Both the position numbers and the translations under genes were made by a program. A model generated the notes under the pieces. That model was not told the origin of the DNA. It searched no databases and worked only from the letters and a program-made list of their open reading frames with translations. From Gammaproteobacteria bacterium (GTDB lineage: Bacteria; Pseudomonadota; Gammaproteobacteria; SZUA-152): 39,782 nucleotides of DNA. Positions 1-9,179 of the stretch are shown piece by piece. Every line of letters starts with the position of its first letter. Positions within the stretch are counted from its first letter, which is position 1. Location: NCBI GenBank assembly GCA_032250735.1, contig JAVVEP010000027.1:1-39782 (forward strand), given 5' to 3'.

Positions 1-101
<101 letters not shown>

Positions 102-154
102 TAGCGTCAACGTACTCAATTGTCGAAACTTATTTGATTAAGAAGGGTTAGAAA

Positions 155-469
155 ATGGCAGCAGGACAAAGAATTCGCATTCGCTTAAAGGCTTTCGATC
201 ATCGGCTGATTGACCTATCTGCGCAGGAGATCGTTGAGACCGCCAAGCGTACCGGCGCCCAGATTCACGGTCCTATCCCGTTGCCGACGCGCAAAGAGCG
301 TTGGACGGTGCTGACCTCGCCGCATGTCAATAAGGATGCGCGTGATCAGTATGAATTACGCACCCACAAGCGGCTGCTCGACATCGTCGATCCGACCGAC
401 AAAACCGTGGATGCGCTGATGAAGCTTGATCTTGCCGCTGGTGTGGATGTGCAAATCAAGCTGGGTTAA
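155..469 (+). CDS. rpsJ: 30S ribosomal protein S10
   Basis: S10 sits in the head of the small subunit and also pairs with NusB in transcription antitermination. The 104-residue product is one residue longer than the E. coli protein and carries the family signature [13 protein letters not shown] near the N-terminus, then the [24 protein letters not shown] region and the end [13 protein letters not shown]. The ATG follows GAAGGG (142-147) at a normal distance. It opens the S10 block straight after tuf; the gap is too short for an E. coli-type S10 leader, so L4-dependent attenuation at this point is unlikely. Confidence 0.98.
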   Translation: MAAGQRIRIRLKAFDHRLIDLSAQEIVETAKRTGAQIHGPIPLPTRKERWTVLTSPHVNKDARDQYELRTHKRLLDIVDPTDKTVDALMKLDLAAGVDVQIKLG

Positions 470-492
470 TCGCTGCTCTTGAGAGCGCGACT

Positions 493-520
493 AACGTAAA
501 GCTAAAAACGTAAAGCTAAA
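493..520 (+). repeat. Perfect 14-bp tandem duplication before rplC
   Basis: The unit AACGTAAAGCTAAA occurs twice back to back (493-506 and 507-520) in the 100-base gap between rpsJ and rplC. It is followed by a small hairpin, GGCTG/CAGCC with a three-base loop (533-545), about 25 bases upstream of rplC. No function is known to me; it may be a recent slippage duplication or part of a leader. Confidence 0.8.
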
Positions 521-569
521 AATAATGTGTGTGGCTGATTCAGCCGCCACAAGGTAGAGGAAGATTAAG

Positions 570-1214
570 ATGACCATTGGAATTGTCGGCCGTAAAGCGG
601 GAATGACGCGCATCTTCACTGAAGATGGTGTTTCGATTCCTGTGACCGTAATCGAAGTGGAGCCGAATCGTATTTCCCAGGTAAAAACACTGGAAACTGA
701 TGGCTATCGCGCGGTACAGGTAACAACAGGCAGTCGCCGCCCTTCGCGGGTGAATAAAGCCGCTGCTGGCCACTTCGCCAAATCTGGCGTGGAGGCTGGT
801 CGCGGTATGTGGGAGTTTCGTTTGGCCGATGGTGAGGGTGATGACCTGGTAGCCGGCGGAACCCTGCATGTGGACCTTTTCACGGAAGGCCAGAAAGTGG
901 ATGTGATCGGCACGAGTATCGGTAAAGGCTTCGCGGGTGTTATTAAACGCTATAACTTTGCGATGCAAGATGCCACTCATGGTAACTCGCTTTCGCATCG
1001 TGCCGTAGGTTCGATCGGTATGGGTCAGACGCCTGGGCACGTGTTCAAGGGCAAGAAGATGGCTGGCCACATGGGTAATGCGCGGACCACCAACGAAAAT
1101 CTTGAAGTGGTGCGTGTTGATGCTGAGCGCAATTTGCTGCTCGTAAAAGGCGCTGTACCCGGCGCGAAAGGTGGCGATCTTCTAGTGCGCCCCGCAGTTA
1201 AGACCAAGAAGTGA
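570..1214 (+). CDS. rplC: 50S ribosomal protein L3
   Basis: L3 nucleates assembly of the large subunit and reaches toward the peptidyl transferase centre with its extended loop. The product is 214 residues (E. coli 209) and shows [14 protein letters not shown] at the N-terminus, the [11 protein letters not shown] segment, and the loop [23 protein letters not shown]. Gln153 in GMGQTPG corresponds to E. coli Gln150, the residue methylated by PrmB, so that modification is probably kept here. AGAGGAAG (555-562) serves as ribosome binding site. Second gene of the S10 block. Confidence 0.98.
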   Translation: MTIGIVGRKAGMTRIFTEDGVSIPVTVIEVEPNRISQVKTLETDGYRAVQVTTGSRRPSRVNKAAAGHFAKSGVEAGRGMWEFRLADGEGDDLVAGGTLHVDLFTEGQKVDVIGTSIGKGFAGVIKRYNFAMQDATHGNSLSHRAVGSIGMGQTPGHVFKGKKMAGHMGNARTTNENLEVVRVDAERNLLLVKGAVPGAKGGDLLVRPAVKTKK

Positions 1215-1225
1215 GGGGCTGAATC

Positions 1226-1846
1226 ATGGATCTAAAATTGACAACGGCAACGGGTAAGGCCTCGACCAAATCCGTGGAGGTTTCTGACGGAACTTTCGCG
1301 AGTGATTTCAACGAGGCGCTGATCCATCAAGTGGTTACTGCCTATCTGGCGGGTGGTCGCAGTGGTACCCGTGGCACCAAGAGCCGTTCTGATGTGAGCG
1401 GCGGTGGCATAAAACCCTGGCGTCAAAAGGGGACGGGACGCGCTCGTGCTGGTACAATTCGCAGTCCGCTATGGCGTTCAGGCGGACACACTTTTGCATT
1501 GTCCAATCAGGATCATTCGCAAAAGGTGAACAAGAAGATGTACCGCATTGCTATGCGCTCCATTCTTTCTGAGCTGGTGCGGCAGGAGCGTTTGACCATT
1601 GTTGACAGTTTCAAAATGGATGGTCCTAAAACCAAGGACCTGGTTGAGAAGCTTGGTGCAATGAAGTTCGTTAGCGGCGTAATCATTACTGAAGACGCGG
1701 ATGACACTTTGTACCTGTCAGCGCGCAATCTGCACCATGTTGATGTGCTGACGGCGGCGGATATTAATCCGGTGAGCCTGGTCGGTAGCAACAACGTGCT
1801 GATGACGGTTGCCGCGATTAAAAAGATTGAGGAGATGCTGGCATGA
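1226..1846 (+). CDS. rplD: 50S ribosomal protein L4
   Basis: L4 lines part of the peptide exit tunnel. The 206-residue product has the expected conserved loop ([28 protein letters not shown]) that forms the tunnel constriction and is the usual site of macrolide-related changes. In E. coli L4 also represses the S10 operon through the mRNA leader and an attenuator; the matching leader is not present upstream of rpsJ here, so that control may be missing or work differently. It follows rplC by 11 bases and overlaps rplW by four bases (ATGA), implying coupled translation. Confidence 0.97.
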   Translation: MDLKLTTATGKASTKSVEVSDGTFASDFNEALIHQVVTAYLAGGRSGTRGTKSRSDVSGGGIKPWRQKGTGRARAGTIRSPLWRSGGHTFALSNQDHSQKVNKKMYRIAMRSILSELVRQERLTIVDSFKMDGPKTKDLVEKLGAMKFVSGVIITEDADDTLYLSARNLHHVDVLTAADINPVSLVGSNNVLMTVAAIKKIEEMLA

Positions 1847-2136
1847 ATGACGTACGAATCATGAAAGTCTTGCTGGGACCGCATATTACGGAAAAGGCAG
1901 CGGTCCTGGGTGAGTCCAGCAACCAATACGTATTTCGTATTGCGAAAGATGCTACCAAGCCTGAAGTAAAGCGGGCGGTTGAAAAATTGTTTGAGGTTGA
2001 AGTTGATGCCGTGCGTGTTGCCAATGTAAAGGGCAAAACGAAGCGTAGCGGCGCCCGCATAGGTCGTCGTAGTGACTGGAAGAAGGCTTATGTGCGTGTT
2101 AAGGCGGGTCAGTCCATTGAGTTTTCTGGCAGCTGA
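1843..2136 (+). CDS. rplW: 50S ribosomal protein L23
   Basis: L23 sits at the tunnel exit and is the docking site for trigger factor and SRP. The 97-residue product (E. coli 100) contains [11 protein letters not shown]; the Glu in this segment lies in the region that contacts trigger factor. The C-terminus runs through [23 protein letters not shown], typical of the rRNA-binding extension. Its ATG overlaps the TGA of rplD (ATGA), so the two are likely translated in a coupled manner. Confidence 0.97.
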   Translation: MNDVRIMKVLLGPHITEKAAVLGESSNQYVFRIAKDATKPEVKRAVEKLFEVEVDAVRVANVKGKTKRSGARIGRRSDWKKAYVRVKAGQSIEFSGS

Positions 2137-2247
2137 ACAACAAACCTGTAATTCGAAGAAACGTTTGTAATCAAGAAATAGTTAGGTGCATCAGTTGTAC
2201 GGCTCGCAGTTAAGAGCCCAACTCAAGGCAACCGGAGTTAAGTAAGA

Positions 2248-3078
2248 ATGGCAATTATAAAATCAAAACCGACATCACCAGGACGCCGCTTTGTTGTGCG
2301 GGTCTCAAATCCTGACCTGCATAAAGGCGAGCCCTTTGCGCCCCTGGTCGAGAAACAATCTCGTTCAGGTGGGCGTAATAACAATGGCCATATCACTACA
2401 CGGCATCGTGGTGGTGGCCACAAGCAGCATTATCGTCTTGTCGATTTTAAACGTAATGACAAAGACGGTATTCCAGCCCGTGTTGAACGTCTGGAATATG
2501 ATCCGAATCGTAGCGCGCACATTGCCTTGTTATTGTTTGCTGATGGTGAGCGTCGTTACATCATTGCGCCGAAGGGTGTTGAAGCAGGCTCGGTGATCCA
2601 CTCTGGCGAAGGTTCGCCGATCAAGCCGGGCAATTGCCTGCCGTTGCGCACGATTCCCGTGGGTAGCACGGTGCATTGTGTTGAAATGAAACAGGGTAAA
2701 GGTGCGCAGATGATGCGCAGTGCCGGCGCTTCTGCGCAGCTGATTGCGCGTGAAGGCGAGTACGTTACTCTGCGTCTGCGCTCTGGTGAGATGCGCAAGA
2801 TTCACAACGAATGCCGTGCCGTCATTGGCGAAGTTGGCAACAGTGAGCATAACTTGCGCAAGTTGGGTAAGGCGGGTGCAGCTCGCTGGCGTGGTGTGCG
2901 TCCGACGGTTCGCGGTGTTGCTATGAACCCGGTTGATCATCCGCATGGTGGTGGTGAAGGCCGTACCTCAGGTGGACGTCATCCCGTATCACCCTGGGGA
3001 ACTCCGACCAAGGGTTACAAGACCCGTAGTAACAAACGTACTGATGGCATGATTCTTCGCCGTCGTAAATCGAAATAA
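2248..3078 (+). CDS. rplB: 50S ribosomal protein L2
   Basis: L2 is a primary 23S rRNA binder needed for subunit association and for peptidyl transferase activity. The 276-residue product (E. coli 273) has the basic N-terminal domain and the C-terminal motif [20 protein letters not shown], which contains the conserved His equivalent to E. coli His229. It is preceded by a 111-base gap, the longest inside this part of the operon, holding a weak inverted repeat (ACAAAC/GTTTGT) but no clear terminator. Confidence 0.98.
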   Translation: MAIIKSKPTSPGRRFVVRVSNPDLHKGEPFAPLVEKQSRSGGRNNNGHITTRHRGGGHKQHYRLVDFKRNDKDGIPARVERLEYDPNRSAHIALLLFADGERRYIIAPKGVEAGSVIHSGEGSPIKPGNCLPLRTIPVGSTVHCVEMKQGKGAQMMRSAGASAQLIAREGEYVTLRLRSGEMRKIHNECRAVIGEVGNSEHNLRKLGKAGAARWRGVRPTVRGVAMNPVDHPHGGGEGRTSGGRHPVSPWGTPTKGYKTRSNKRTDGMILRRRKSK

Positions 3079-3132
3079 AGACTAGTCACTGACTTTATAC
3101 TTACTTTATTTAAAGAAAAGAGAGACAGTATC

Positions 3133-3405
3133 GTGCCACGTTCAATACGCAAAGGACCTTTCGTTGATTTACATCTTGCCAAGAAGGTGCAAGAGGCAGC
3201 GGAGAGTAATAGTAGAAAACCCATTAAAACATGGTCGCGTCGTTCGATGATTTTGCCTGATATGTTGGGCTTAACCATCGCCGTACACAACGGCCGCCAG
3301 CATATGCCGGTCTTCATTACTGAAGATATGGTGGGTTACAAACTCGGCGAATTTGCGCCGACGCGGACCTATCGTGGTCACGTAGCAGACAAGAAGGGCC
3401 GGTAA
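3133..3405 (+). CDS. rpsS: 30S ribosomal protein S19
   Basis: S19 forms a heterodimer with S13 in the head of the small subunit and touches the A-site tRNA region. The 90-residue product (E. coli 92) begins [14 protein letters not shown] and ends with [14 protein letters not shown], both diagnostic. The start is GTG; AAAGAAAAGAGAGA just upstream is the only ribosome binding sequence in range, and no in-frame ATG fits the conserved N-terminus. One base separates its stop from the rplV start. Confidence 0.97.
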   Translation: MPRSIRKGPFVDLHLAKKVQEAAESNSRKPIKTWSRRSMILPDMLGLTIAVHNGRQHMPVFITEDMVGYKLGEFAPTRTYRGHVADKKGR

Positions 3406-3406
3406 A

Positions 3407-3739
3407 ATGCAAGTAAACGCACAATTGAAAAACGCCCCGTTGTCGGCTCAAAAAGGCCGTCTGGTGGCTGACCAGATTCGCGGGCTTCATGTCGAAAAGG
3501 CTTTGCAGGTATTGGCTTTCAGCCCGAAAAAAGCCGCACAGATCATGAAAAAGGTGCTGGAATCTGCAATCGCCAATGCTGAGCATAATAACGGCGCCGA
3601 TATCGACGAATTGAAGGTTTCTACGGTGTTTGTGGATGAAGGTCCTACCCACAAGCGTATGCGTGCCCGTGCCAAGGGTCGTGGTGTTCGAATTTTAAAG
3701 CGTCACAGTCATATCACTGTGACGGTTAGCGATAGTTAA
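3407..3739 (+). CDS. rplV: 50S ribosomal protein L22
   Basis: L22 extends a beta hairpin along the exit tunnel opposite L4. The product is 110 residues, the same length as in E. coli. Conserved parts are the N-terminal [16 protein letters not shown] helix, the [24 protein letters not shown] hairpin with its basic tip, and the end [13 protein letters not shown]. The start is one base after the rpsS stop, so the two are translationally linked. Confidence 0.97.
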   Translation: MQVNAQLKNAPLSAQKGRLVADQIRGLHVEKALQVLAFSPKKAAQIMKKVLESAIANAEHNNGADIDELKVSTVFVDEGPTHKRMRARAKGRGVRILKRHSHITVTVSDS

Positions 3740-3753
3740 TTAAGGGGTCTGTA

Positions 3754-4425
3754 ATGGGTCAGAAAGTACATCCAACGGGAATACGCTTAGGTATTGTCAA
3801 AGACTGGACATCCAAGTGGTATGCAGATTCCAAGGATTTCGCTGATACACTGAACATGGATCTGAAGGTCCGTGACTTCATCAAAAAGAAGTTGAAGAGT
3901 GCATCGGTCAGTCGTGTCCAGATTGAGCGCCCGGCCAACAACGCGCGGATCACAATTCATACGGCGCGCCCCGGCATCGTGATCGGTAAAAAGGGTGAAG
4001 ATGTCGAACGTCTTCGCCAGGATGTAACGAAAATGATGGGCATCCCCGTCAGCCTTAACATTGAAGAAATTCGCAAGCCTGAGCTGGATGCGGCGCTGGT
4101 CGCAGAAAATGTAGCTCAACAGCTGGAACGCCGCATCATGTTCCGTCGCGCTATGAAACGCGCTGTCCAGAATGCAATGCGTTTGGGCGCTCAGGGGATC
4201 AAGATTCGTGTCTCAGGTCGCTTGAATGGTGCGGATATAGCTCGCGCCGAGTGGTATCACGAAGGCCGCGTTCCTCTTCACACTCTTCGTGCCGACATTG
4301 ATTACGGCACCATAGAGGCCAACACGACTTACGGCATCATTGGCGTGAAAGTCTGGGTGTTTAAGGGTGAAGTGTTTGATAAGGCTGAGGCTCAGGCCGG
4401 CGCCACCGAAAAAGCTACAAGCTAG
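3754..4425 (+). CDS. rpsC: 30S ribosomal protein S3
   Basis: S3 lies at the mRNA entry channel and with S4 and S5 forms the ribosomal helicase region. The 223-residue product (E. coli 233) starts [20 protein letters not shown] and contains a type II KH domain with the GKKGED loop around residues 76-81. The C-terminal tail is a little shorter than in E. coli, normal variation for this protein. AGGGG at 3742-3746 is a good ribosome binding site. Confidence 0.98.
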   Translation: MGQKVHPTGIRLGIVKDWTSKWYADSKDFADTLNMDLKVRDFIKKKLKSASVSRVQIERPANNARITIHTARPGIVIGKKGEDVERLRQDVTKMMGIPVSLNIEEIRKPELDAALVAENVAQQLERRIMFRRAMKRAVQNAMRLGAQGIKIRVSGRLNGADIARAEWYHEGRVPLHTLRADIDYGTIEANTTYGIIGVKVWVFKGEVFDKAEAQAGATEKATS

Positions 4426-4444
4426 TCGTTAGGGAGTTAGAGAG

Positions 4445-4858
4445 ATGTTACAGCCAAAGCGAACTAAATTTCGCAAACAGATGAAGGGTCGTAACCGCGG
4501 ACTAGCTTTCCGTGGGGGTGATGTCAGTTTCGGTGAGTTTGGCCTTAAAGCCAAGGGTCGTGGGCGTATTACTGCTCGCCAGATTGAAGCCAGTCGTCGT
4601 GCAATGTCGCGCCATATTAAACGTGGTGGAAAAATCTGGATTCGTGTGTTCCCCGATAAACCGGTTACCAAGAAACCCCTTGAAGTACGAATGGGTAAAG
4701 GTAAGGGTGGTGTTGAATACTGGGTAGCCCAGATTCAGCCAGGTCGTATGTTGTTTGAAATGGAAGGTGTTAGTGAAGAGTTGGCGCGTGAGGCGTTTCA
4801 GCTAGCCGCAGCCAAGCTTCCTGTGGCAACGACATTTGTGACGCGGACGGTGATGTGA
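4445..4858 (+). CDS. rplP: 50S ribosomal protein L16
   Basis: L16 binds near the A site of the large subunit and organises tRNA positioning. The 137-residue product (E. coli 136) begins [19 protein letters not shown] and carries [29 protein letters not shown], the arginine-rich loop whose Arg81 equivalent is hydroxylated by RoxA (YcfD) in E. coli. Its TGA shares one base with the rpmC start (TGATG). Confidence 0.97.
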   Translation: MLQPKRTKFRKQMKGRNRGLAFRGGDVSFGEFGLKAKGRGRITARQIEASRRAMSRHIKRGGKIWIRVFPDKPVTKKPLEVRMGKGKGGVEYWVAQIQPGRMLFEMEGVSEELAREAFQLAAAKLPVATTFVTRTVM

Positions 4859-5058
4859 TGGAAGTCAAAGAATTGAGAACCAAAAACGAGACAGAGCTGA
4901 AGGAAGAGCTTCAGGGGCTGTTGCGTGAACAATTTAACCTGCGCATGCAAAAAGGAACGGGGCAGCTGAGTAACTCGGCTCGCATTAAGTCCGTTCGCCG
5001 GGATGTTGCACGGGTAATGACGATTATGAACGAGAAAAGTACGGGTGGCGCAGAATGA
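4858..5058 (+). CDS. rpmC: 50S ribosomal protein L29
   Basis: L29 is a small two-helix protein beside L23 at the tunnel exit. I chose the ATG at 4858, giving 66 residues starting MEVKEL; a GTG directly before it (4855) would add one residue but does not match the family start. Conserved [17 protein letters not shown] and [15 protein letters not shown] are present. It overlaps rplP by one base and rpsQ by four bases. Confidence 0.95.
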   Translation: MEVKELRTKNETELKEELQGLLREQFNLRMQKGTGQLSNSARIKSVRRDVARVMTIMNEKSTGGAE

Positions 5059-5312
5059 GTGAAACCAAAACAATCCGCACAAAATCTGGTCGTGTAATCA
5101 GCGACAAGATGGATCGCAGTATTACCGTGTTGGTGGAGCGTCGCGTGAAACACCCGCTGTATGGCAAGTTCATCCGTCGTTCGACCAAATTGCACGTCCA
5201 TGATGAAAATAACGAGTGTAATATCGGCGACGAAGTCACTATTACCGAGTGCCGCCCCATTTCCAAGACCAAGTCATGGAAGTTGGTGGAGGTTGTAAAG
5301 CGCGCGAACTAG
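5055..5312 (+). CDS. rpsQ: 30S ribosomal protein S17
   Basis: S17 is a primary 16S rRNA binder in the body of the small subunit. The 85-residue product shows [40 protein letters not shown] and [16 protein letters not shown], matching the E. coli protein in length and order. The ATG overlaps the rpmC stop (ATGA). It is the last gene of the S10 block and is followed by a strong hairpin and a new promoter, exactly where the E. coli S10 operon ends. Confidence 0.97.
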   Translation: MSETKTIRTKSGRVISDKMDRSITVLVERRVKHPLYGKFIRRSTKLHVHDENNECNIGDEVTITECRPISKTKSWKLVEVVKRAN

Positions 5313-5371
5313 TTTCGCTCGCCTGCCGAGACGCCCCCAGCAGAGGAGCGGCCGGCACAGGCAGTTTCTTG

Positions 5372-5414
5372 CAGAGCCCAAACGTAATAAAAGATTTGGG
5401 CTCTGTTCGTTTTA
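5372..5414 (+). terminator. S10-operon terminator
   Basis: A perfect 11-bp stem pairs CAGAGCCCAAA (5372-5382) with TTTGGGCTCTG (5395-5405) around a 12-base loop and is followed by TTCGTTTTA. It stands 60 bases after rpsQ and before rplN, the position of the S10/spc boundary in E. coli. Its 3' arm also contains the likely -35 element of the next promoter. Confidence 0.8.
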
Positions 5415-5424
5415 GTGGTATGAT
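5396..5424 (+). promoter_or_regulatory. spc operon promoter
   Basis: The extended -10 TGGTATGAT (TATGAT at 5419-5424) lies 17 bases after TTGGGC (5396-5401), which keeps only the first three bases of the -35 consensus. The TGn extension can make up for the weak -35. It would start transcription about 50 bases before rplN, matching the E. coli spc promoter in place. Confidence 0.7.
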
Positions 5425-5484
5425 GCGCGCCCTCAATCCGGCTGGTCCGGGTGGCTTTGTGCGCGGTTTTGCGGAGATGTTTCG

Positions 5485-5853
5485 ATGATTCAGATGCAGA
5501 CGATATTAGATGTGGCCGACAACAGCGGTGCTCGTCGGCTGATGTGTATCAAGGTCCTGGGTGGCTCCAAGCGGCGTTATGCGGGTATTGGTGACGTTAT
5601 CAAAGTGAGCATAAAAGAGGCTATCCCTCGCGGAAAGGTCAAAAAAGGCGATGTCTATAATGCTGTTGTGGTACGTACAGCTAAAGGCGTTCGTCGCCCC
5701 GATGGCTCGTTGATCCGCTTTGATGGCAATGCGGCAGTGCTGCTAAATGCCAACCTGCAACCCATTGGCACGCGTATTTTTGGCCCCGTGACGCGCGAGT
5801 TGCGTAGCGAGCGCTTTATGAAAATCATTTCGCTGGCTCCTGAAGTTCTGTAA
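5485..5853 (+). CDS. rplN: 50S ribosomal protein L14
   Basis: L14 lies on the subunit interface and forms bridges with 16S rRNA; the silencing factor RsfS binds it. The product has 122 residues, close to the E. coli protein (123). Diagnostic parts are [41 protein letters not shown] and [11 protein letters not shown]. First gene of the spc block, downstream of the extended -10 promoter. Confidence 0.98.
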   Translation: MIQMQTILDVADNSGARRLMCIKVLGGSKRRYAGIGDVIKVSIKEAIPRGKVKKGDVYNAVVVRTAKGVRRPDGSLIRFDGNAAVLLNANLQPIGTRIFGPVTRELRSERFMKIISLAPEVL

Positions 5854-5887
5854 GCCCTATTTATAGAAAGTAAGAAAGAGAATTACG

Positions 5888-6205
5888 ATGCGTAAGATCA
5901 AAAAAGGCGATGAGGTCATCATCACCACCGGTAAAGACAAGGGTAAACGTGGCGCTGTTTTGAAAATTACGGCAGACGATCGTGTGTTGGTTGAGAATTG
6001 CAACATGGCCAAAAAACACGTCAAGGCAAACCCGAATGCGGGTGAGGCTGGTGGTATTATCGAAAAAGAGATGTCGCTGCATATCTCCAATGTTGCTTTA
6101 TACAACTCAGCGGCGGGCAAAGCTGACCGTGTTGGTATCAAGACGCTGAAAGATGGCAATAAAGTAAGATTTTTCAAATCCAGCAACGAAGTTGTGGATA
6201 TCTAA
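5888..6205 (+). CDS. rplX: 50S ribosomal protein L24
   Basis: L24 starts assembly of the large subunit and later sits near the tunnel exit. The 105-residue product begins [24 protein letters not shown], a KOW motif, and continues with the [23 protein letters not shown] segment. AAGAAAGAG upstream is the ribosome binding site. Length and order agree with E. coli (104). Confidence 0.97.
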   Translation: MRKIKKGDEVIITTGKDKGKRGAVLKITADDRVLVENCNMAKKHVKANPNAGEAGGIIEKEMSLHISNVALYNSAAGKADRVGIKTLKDGNKVRFFKSSNEVVDI

Positions 6206-6234
6206 AAGTTACTAGGTAGGACGGAAGAAAGAGC

Positions 6235-6774
6235 ATGTCCCGATTAAGAGAATATTACAAAGACACAGTGGTTGCCCAGCTCAAGGAACAGTTTGGTTTC
6301 AAGAGTGTGATGGAAGTGCCCAAGCTTGAGAAAATAACCCTCAACATGGGGCTCGGTGAGGCGATTGGCGATAAAAAAATCATCCAACATGCTGTTGATG
6401 ATATGACAAAAATCGCGGGCCAGCAGCCCGTTGTCAATCTTGCGCGTCTATCTGTGGCAGGTTTCAAGGTTCGCGAAGGCTGGCCAATCGGCTGCAAGGT
6501 TACCTTGCGACGCGATCGCATGTATGACTTCCTGGACCGGCTGGTGACTGTCGCGATACCCCGTATTCGTGACTTCCGTGGTCTGAAGGCGAATGCCTTT
6601 GATGGTCGTGGCAATTACAGCATGGGTATCCAGGAGCAGATTATCTTCCCGGAGATTGATTACGATCAAATCGACGCGATCAGAGGAATGGACATTACCT
6701 TTACAACCAGTGCAAAGACTGATGATGAGGCTCGCGCGCTGTTGACCGCTTTTAACCTTCCGCTCAAAAAGTAG
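6235..6774 (+). CDS. rplE: 50S ribosomal protein L5
   Basis: L5 binds 5S rRNA and contacts the P-site tRNA. The product is 179 residues, as in E. coli. Conserved features are [37 protein letters not shown] and the C-terminal [21 protein letters not shown]. In E. coli the S8 protein represses the spc operon by binding mRNA near this start; I did not see a convincing copy of that internal-loop structure here. Confidence 0.97.
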   Translation: MSRLREYYKDTVVAQLKEQFGFKSVMEVPKLEKITLNMGLGEAIGDKKIIQHAVDDMTKIAGQQPVVNLARLSVAGFKVREGWPIGCKVTLRRDRMYDFLDRLVTVAIPRIRDFRGLKANAFDGRGNYSMGIQEQIIFPEIDYDQIDAIRGMDITFTTSAKTDDEARALLTAFNLPLKK

Positions 6775-6784
6775 AGAGAACGGC

Positions 6785-7090
6785 ATGGCAAAAAAATCTA
6801 TTATTAATCGTGAATTGAAACGCACCCTTACTGTTGCGAAATATGCAACCAAGCGTGCGGAGCTAAAAGCGCAGCTAAAAGACGAGAGTCTGAGCATGGA
6901 GGATCGTGCTGAAGCGCAGCGTAAATTCCAAATGCTGCCGCGTAATGCCAGTCCCTGCCGTCAGCGGAATCGCTGCCGTGAAACGGGACGCCCGCATGGT
7001 TATTATCGCAAATTTGGTCTTTCACGCACAAAGCTGCGTGAGGCGGCAATGCGTGGTGATATTCCGGGCCTGGTTAAGGCAAGCTGGTAA
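6785..7090 (+). CDS. rpsN: 30S ribosomal protein S14, zinc-free long form
   Basis: S14 is in the head of the small subunit. The product is 101 residues, the long zinc-independent type found in E. coli, and ends [33 protein letters not shown]. It has two cysteines in SPCRQRNRC, where E. coli has one, but not the four-cysteine pattern of the zinc-binding short form. Confidence 0.97.
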   Translation: MAKKSIINRELKRTLTVAKYATKRAELKAQLKDESLSMEDRAEAQRKFQMLPRNASPCRQRNRCRETGRPHGYYRKFGLSRTKLREAAMRGDIPGLVKASW

Positions 7091-7118
7091 TCATTTTTTA
7101 GAGTTGTTGTATTACGGT

Positions 7119-7144
7119 TTCTGCCTCTATCTACAGAGGCAGAA
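7119..7144 (+). promoter_or_regulatory. Perfect 10-bp hairpin between rpsN and rpsH
   Basis: TTCTGCCTCT (7119-7128) pairs fully with AGAGGCAGAA (7135-7144) around a six-base loop. It ends 19 bases before the rpsH ATG and 6 bases before the AGGAG site. It lacks a good T run, so it may be an mRNA stabiliser, a partial attenuator or a protein-binding element rather than a full terminator. It lacks the internal loop of the E. coli S8 target. Confidence 0.75.
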
Positions 7145-7163
7145 TAATTTAGGAGTATTTGGC

Positions 7164-7559
7164 ATGAGCATGACTGATCCCATCGCGGATATGTTGACAC
7201 GCATTCGTAATGCATTGTCGGCTGGCAAGCTGACAGTGTCGATGCCATCTTCCAAAAAGAAGCTCGCAATTGCGAATTTGCTGATTGAGGAAGGTTACGT
7301 CAATAGTGTTTCCGTACAGGATATCGATGGTAAGCCGGTTTTAGAGATTGCGCTCAAGTATTACGAAGGCGCACCGGTTCTCGATATGATCAAACGCGTT
7401 AGCCGTCCAGGTTTGCGCGTATATAAAGGTAAAGATGAATTACCGACAGTGATGAATGGGCTGGGTGTTGCAGTCATATCCACCTCGAAAGGCTTGATGA
7501 CCGACCGTGCCGCGCGTAAAGCGGGTCATGGTGGTGAAGTCATCTGCTTCGTAGCTTAG
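7164..7559 (+). CDS. rpsH: 30S ribosomal protein S8
   Basis: S8 is a primary 16S rRNA binder in the central domain and, in E. coli, the repressor of the spc operon. The start at 7164 gives 131 residues beginning [16 protein letters not shown], as in E. coli, and follows AGGAG (7151-7155) by eight bases; the frame stays open upstream into rpsN but that part is not S8. The C-terminal [28 protein letters not shown] holds the conserved rRNA-binding STSKG motif. Confidence 0.97.
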   Translation: MSMTDPIADMLTRIRNALSAGKLTVSMPSSKKKLAIANLLIEEGYVNSVSVQDIDGKPVLEIALKYYEGAPVLDMIKRVSRPGLRVYKGKDELPTVMNGLGVAVISTSKGLMTDRAARKAGHGGEVICFVA

Positions 7560-7569
7560 GAGGTAGACG

Positions 7570-8103
7570 ATGTCACGCGTAGCTAAAAACCCTATCCAAA
7601 TCCCTGCTGGTGTTGAAGTCACCTTGAGCGGCCAGTCCGTCAAGGTGAAAAGCAGCAAGGGCGAACTCATCCATGAAACGCATGATTCTGTTGAAGTCAC
7701 TCAGCAAGATTCAGTATTGACCTTTGCTGCGCGCGATACTGCAGCCAGCTCCAATGCCTTGGCGGGTACGACACGGGCTGTTGTGAATAATATGGTCACC
7801 GGTGTTAGTACGGGATTCGAGAAAAAATTGACGCTGATCGGTGTGGGTTATCGTGCCCAGGCCCAGGGCAAAACATTAAATCTTTCTTTGGGATTTTCGC
7901 ATCCGGTTGAATATGTTGTGCCTGAAGGCATAACAATTGAAACCCCCAGCCAGACTGAAGTGATTGTCAAAGGCATCGACAAACAGCAGGTGGGGCAGGT
8001 TGCTGCAAACATTCGTGCTTATCGTCCACCTGAACCCTATAAGGGCAAAGGTGTTCGCTATTCAGATGAGCATGTGATCCGCAAAGAAGCCAAGAAGAAG
8101 TAG
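7570..8103 (+). CDS. rplF: 50S ribosomal protein L6
   Basis: L6 sits near the sarcin-ricin loop and factor-binding site. The 177-residue product has the expected duplicated fold and the C-terminal motif [42 protein letters not shown] before the ATG is a strong ribosome binding site, and the gap after rpsH is 10 bases. Confidence 0.97.
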   Translation: MSRVAKNPIQIPAGVEVTLSGQSVKVKSSKGELIHETHDSVEVTQQDSVLTFAARDTAASSNALAGTTRAVVNNMVTGVSTGFEKKLTLIGVGYRAQAQGKTLNLSLGFSHPVEYVVPEGITIETPSQTEVIVKGIDKQQVGQVAANIRAYRPPEPYKGKGVRYSDEHVIRKEAKKK

Positions 8104-8115
8104 AGGCAATACGCA

Positions 8116-8469
8116 ATGGATAAGAAACAAAGTCGTTTACGTCGTGCCAAGCGCACACGTTCGAAGATCCGGGAGCTCGGCGCCTATCGTCTTTGCGTGC
8201 ACCGTACATCACAGCATACCTACGCACAGGTTATCAGTCCTGATGGTAGTAAAGTGGTGGCGAGCGCATCGACGATGGAGGCCGATATTAAATCTGGCCT
8301 GAAGCACACTGGCAATGTTGAAGCGGCGGTAAAAATCGGCCAGCTGATTGCAGAGCGCGCCAAGTCCAACGGTGTTGATCAGGTCGCATTTGACCGTTCC
8401 GGGTTTAAATATCATGGGCGTGTAAAAGCGCTTGCAGATGCCGCGCGTGAAAGCGGCTTGACTCTATAA
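8116..8469 (+). CDS. rplR: 50S ribosomal protein L18
   Basis: L18 binds 5S rRNA together with L5 in the central protuberance. The product has 117 residues, as in E. coli. It has the basic arginine-rich N-terminus ([18 protein letters not shown]), the [15 protein letters not shown] strand and the end [26 protein letters not shown]. The gap after rplF is 12 bases. Confidence 0.97.
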   Translation: MDKKQSRLRRAKRTRSKIRELGAYRLCVHRTSQHTYAQVISPDGSKVVASASTMEADIKSGLKHTGNVEAAVKIGQLIAERAKSNGVDQVAFDRSGFKYHGRVKALADAARESGLTL

Positions 8470-8485
8470 AAGTAAGGTATCTGTT

Positions 8486-8992
8486 ATGGCGAAATTTGAC
8501 GCACAATCCAATAGTGATGGCTTGATTGAGAAGCTGGTAAATATCAATCGAGTCGCAAAAGTAGTGAAGGGTGGCCGCATCTTCAGTTTCACTGCGCTGA
8601 CAGTGGTCGGTGATGGTGAGGGCAGGGTCGGTTTTGGTCGCGGTAAGGCTCGCGAAGTGCCTGTCGCTGTTCAAAAGGCTATGGAAGAAGCACGTAAAAA
8701 TATGAGCACCATCAATCTTAAGGGCGGCACACTGCAGTATCCCTTGATTGGCAATCATGGTGCAGCCAAGGTCGTTATGTTGCCGGCTTCGGAAGGTACT
8801 GGAATCATCGCTGGTGGCGCCATGCGTGCCGTGTTTGAAGCGGTGGGTGTGCGTGATGTGTTGGCAAAATGCATCGGCTCTACCAATCCCATCAATGTTG
8901 TACATGCAACATTCAAGGGTTTGACTGAGATGACGACACCGGATTCAGTTGCTGCAAAGCGTGGCAAAAGCGTTGAAGAGATTTTGGGGTAA
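8486..8992 (+). CDS. rpsE: 30S ribosomal protein S5
   Basis: S5 acts in decoding accuracy and, with S3 and S4, at the mRNA entry. The 168-residue product contains the double-stranded-RNA-binding-like N-domain with [34 protein letters not shown], and the C-domain with [37 protein letters not shown]. Length matches E. coli (167). Confidence 0.98.
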   Translation: MAKFDAQSNSDGLIEKLVNINRVAKVVKGGRIFSFTALTVVGDGEGRVGFGRGKAREVPVAVQKAMEEARKNMSTINLKGGTLQYPLIGNHGAAKVVMLPASEGTGIIAGGAMRAVFEAVGVRDVLAKCIGSTNPINVVHATFKGLTEMTTPDSVAAKRGKSVEEILG

Positions 8993-8995
8993 GTC

Positions 8996-9178
8996 ATGGC
9001 TAAGCAAGTTAAAATTACATTAACGAAAAGCACGATTGGTCGTTTGGCGGCACACAAGAGTTGTGTTTCTGGCTTGGGTTTGCGTCGCATCCACCAAACA
9101 ATCATTGTTGACGATACGCCTTGTAATCGCGGCATGATGAATGCTGTGTCTTACATGCTTAAGATCGAGGATGCGTAA
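8996..9178 (+). CDS. rpmD: 50S ribosomal protein L30
   Basis: L30 is a small non-essential surface protein of the large subunit. The 60-residue product has the family pattern [41 protein letters not shown]. Two cysteines (in KSCV and TPCN) are not seen in the E. coli protein; their spacing does not suggest a zinc site. It lies three bases after rpsE and ends just before the rplO start. Confidence 0.95.
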   Translation: MAKQVKITLTKSTIGRLAAHKSCVSGLGLRRIHQTIIVDDTPCNRGMMNAVSYMLKIEDA

Positions 9179-9179
9179 G

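Noticed and set aside
102-154. S10 leader with L4-dependent attenuator before rpsJ
   Set aside because: The gap after tuf is only 53 bases and has no hairpin set like the E. coli leader.
6785-7090. Zinc-binding short form of S14
   Set aside because: Only two cysteines are present (SPCRQRNRC) and the length of 101 residues is that of the zinc-free form.
6906-7163. N-terminal extension of S8 into rpsN
   Set aside because: The S8 family start [10 protein letters not shown] and AGGAG site place the start at 7164.
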